Shown here one piece after another: positions 63,558-64,000 of a stretch of DNA of 64,000 bases (its first letter is position 1; each line of letters begins with the position of its first letter). The notes under the pieces were generated by a model that saw only the letters and a program-made list of their open reading frames with translations, was not told the origin of the DNA and did no database searches. The stretch is taken from positions 62,001-126,000 of the forward strand of contig NZ_JACVAP010000008.1 in NCBI RefSeq assembly GCF_014851915.1, written 5' to 3'. Source of the DNA: Xanthomonas sp. XNM01. GTDB lineage: Bacteria > Pseudomonadota > Gammaproteobacteria > Xanthomonadales > Xanthomonadaceae. The position numbers and the translations under genes were made by a program.

Positions 63558-64000
63558 ATGCCGAAGTCCTCGTTCCAGCTGCGCTTCCTCGCCGCCGCCG
63601 GCCTGTCCGTGGGGCTCGCCCTGGGCGCAGCGCCGGCACGGTCCGCCGGTCCCGACCCGGCGCAGGCCGCGGTCGAGGCGGCGGCCCGCAGCTGGCTGCA
63701 GGCGATGCTCCGCGAACAGGGCCGGCCCTCGCCGCGGATCGACCTGGCCGTGGTCGCGCCGGCCCGGCAGCCGCCGGCCTGCGCCACGCCGGAGGCCGAG
63801 GTGGCCGATGGCAGCCGGCCCGACCGCCTGCGGGTCGCACTCCGCTGCGCCGGCAGCGGGCAGCCGCCGGCCGCTTACGTGGTCCGCGTCGCGCTGATGG
63901 CGCCGGTGGTGGTGGTGCAGGAGCAGGTCCCGGCCGGCCGGGCGCTGGAGGCTGGCGCACTGGGCGTGGCCGAGCACGACCTGGCCCTGTTTCCCGACGC
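63558..64000 (+). CDS. flgA: Flagella basal body P-ring formation protein FlgA, 5' part
   Basis: The frame opens at ATG 63558 and runs off the window after ~147 codons. A signal peptide is seen (FLAAAGLSVGLALGAAPARS), then the pre-SAF part with paired cysteines (Cys in PPACATPEAE and LRCAGSG) and the start of the SAF domain (VPAGRALEAGALGVAEHDLA LFPD). FlgA is the periplasmic chaperone for P-ring assembly. Divergent from flgB, the usual arrangement. Confidence 0.88.
   Translation, partial: MPKSSFQLRFLAAAGLSVGLALGAAPARSAGPDPAQAAVEAAARSWLQAMLREQGRPSPRIDLAVVAPARQPPACATPEAEVADGSRPDRLRVALRCAGSGQPPAAYVVRVALMAPVVVVQEQVPAGRALEAGALGVAEHDLALFPD

Noticed and set aside
30378-64000. The flagellar locus as a recent genomic island
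   Set aside because: Base composition and codon use look like the flanks, and no integrase, tRNA end, insertion sequence or direct-repeat boundary is visible on the left side.

Overview
The window is a GC-rich (roughly 70%) stretch of a gammaproteobacterial chromosome around the replication origin. The protein sequences (PdxJ, DnaA, the TonB/ExbB/ExbD/ExbD block) and the gene order point to the Xanthomonadaceae/Lysobacteraceae (a Luteimonas-, Lysobacter- or Pseudoxanthomonas-like organism). I infer the family from remembered homologues and order; no search was run.

Left part (1-16.1 kb). The 3' end of a phospholipase-D/cardiolipin-synthase gene, a small membrane protein and pdxJ read rightward. 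The last ~145 bases of pdxJ plus its downstream flank are then repeated in tandem as four decayed copies, followed by the stump of a MoxR-type ATPase gene. A leftward block follows: dnaA - dnaN - recF - gyrB, a CPBP membrane protease, an M48 metalloprotease lipoprotein, a TPR protein, and tonB-exbB-exbD1-exbD2. Four parS-type palindromes lie within 1.6 kb between gyrB and dnaN, two of them inside recF. DnaA boxes sit on both sides of dnaA.

Middle (16.1-30.3 kb). Rightward rpmH-rnpA-yidC, then an unusual lipoprotein that joins a polysaccharide-deacetylase domain, a caspase-like protease domain and TPR repeats, overlapping mnmE. Next comes a lipoprotein with a TonB C-terminal domain. Leftward genes follow: an ABC-2 exporter pair, a TAP-type alpha/beta hydrolase lipoprotein, a membrane protein/XRE-regulator pair with a double palindromic operator, and an M50 metallopeptidase.

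Right part (30.3 kb to the end). A nearly complete flagellar locus with the same base composition as its surroundings: fliEFGHIJ; fliD-fliS-(lafD/fliT-like)-fliK-fliL-sigma28-motA-motB; flgM-flgN-glucosaminidase; one short flagellin; fliMNPQR-flhBA; a response regulator and histidine kinase; then on the opposite strand flgBCDEFGHIJKL plus a lafW-like gene, with flgA divergent at the edge. The fliD...motB order matches the lafBCDEFSTU order of Flag-2/lateral flagellar systems. Other lateral-type traits are the ~284-residue flagellin, no visible fliO, flhF, flhG or chemotaxis genes, and a lafW-like gene after flgL. The sigma-54 activator LafK of known Flag-2 loci is absent; an OmpR-type two-component pair takes a central place instead. 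FlgJ is split into two genes 14 kb apart, and the FliM-like protein lacks the N-terminal CheY-binding motif.

Most long open frames antisense to these genes are by-products of GC-rich codon use and are not listed.
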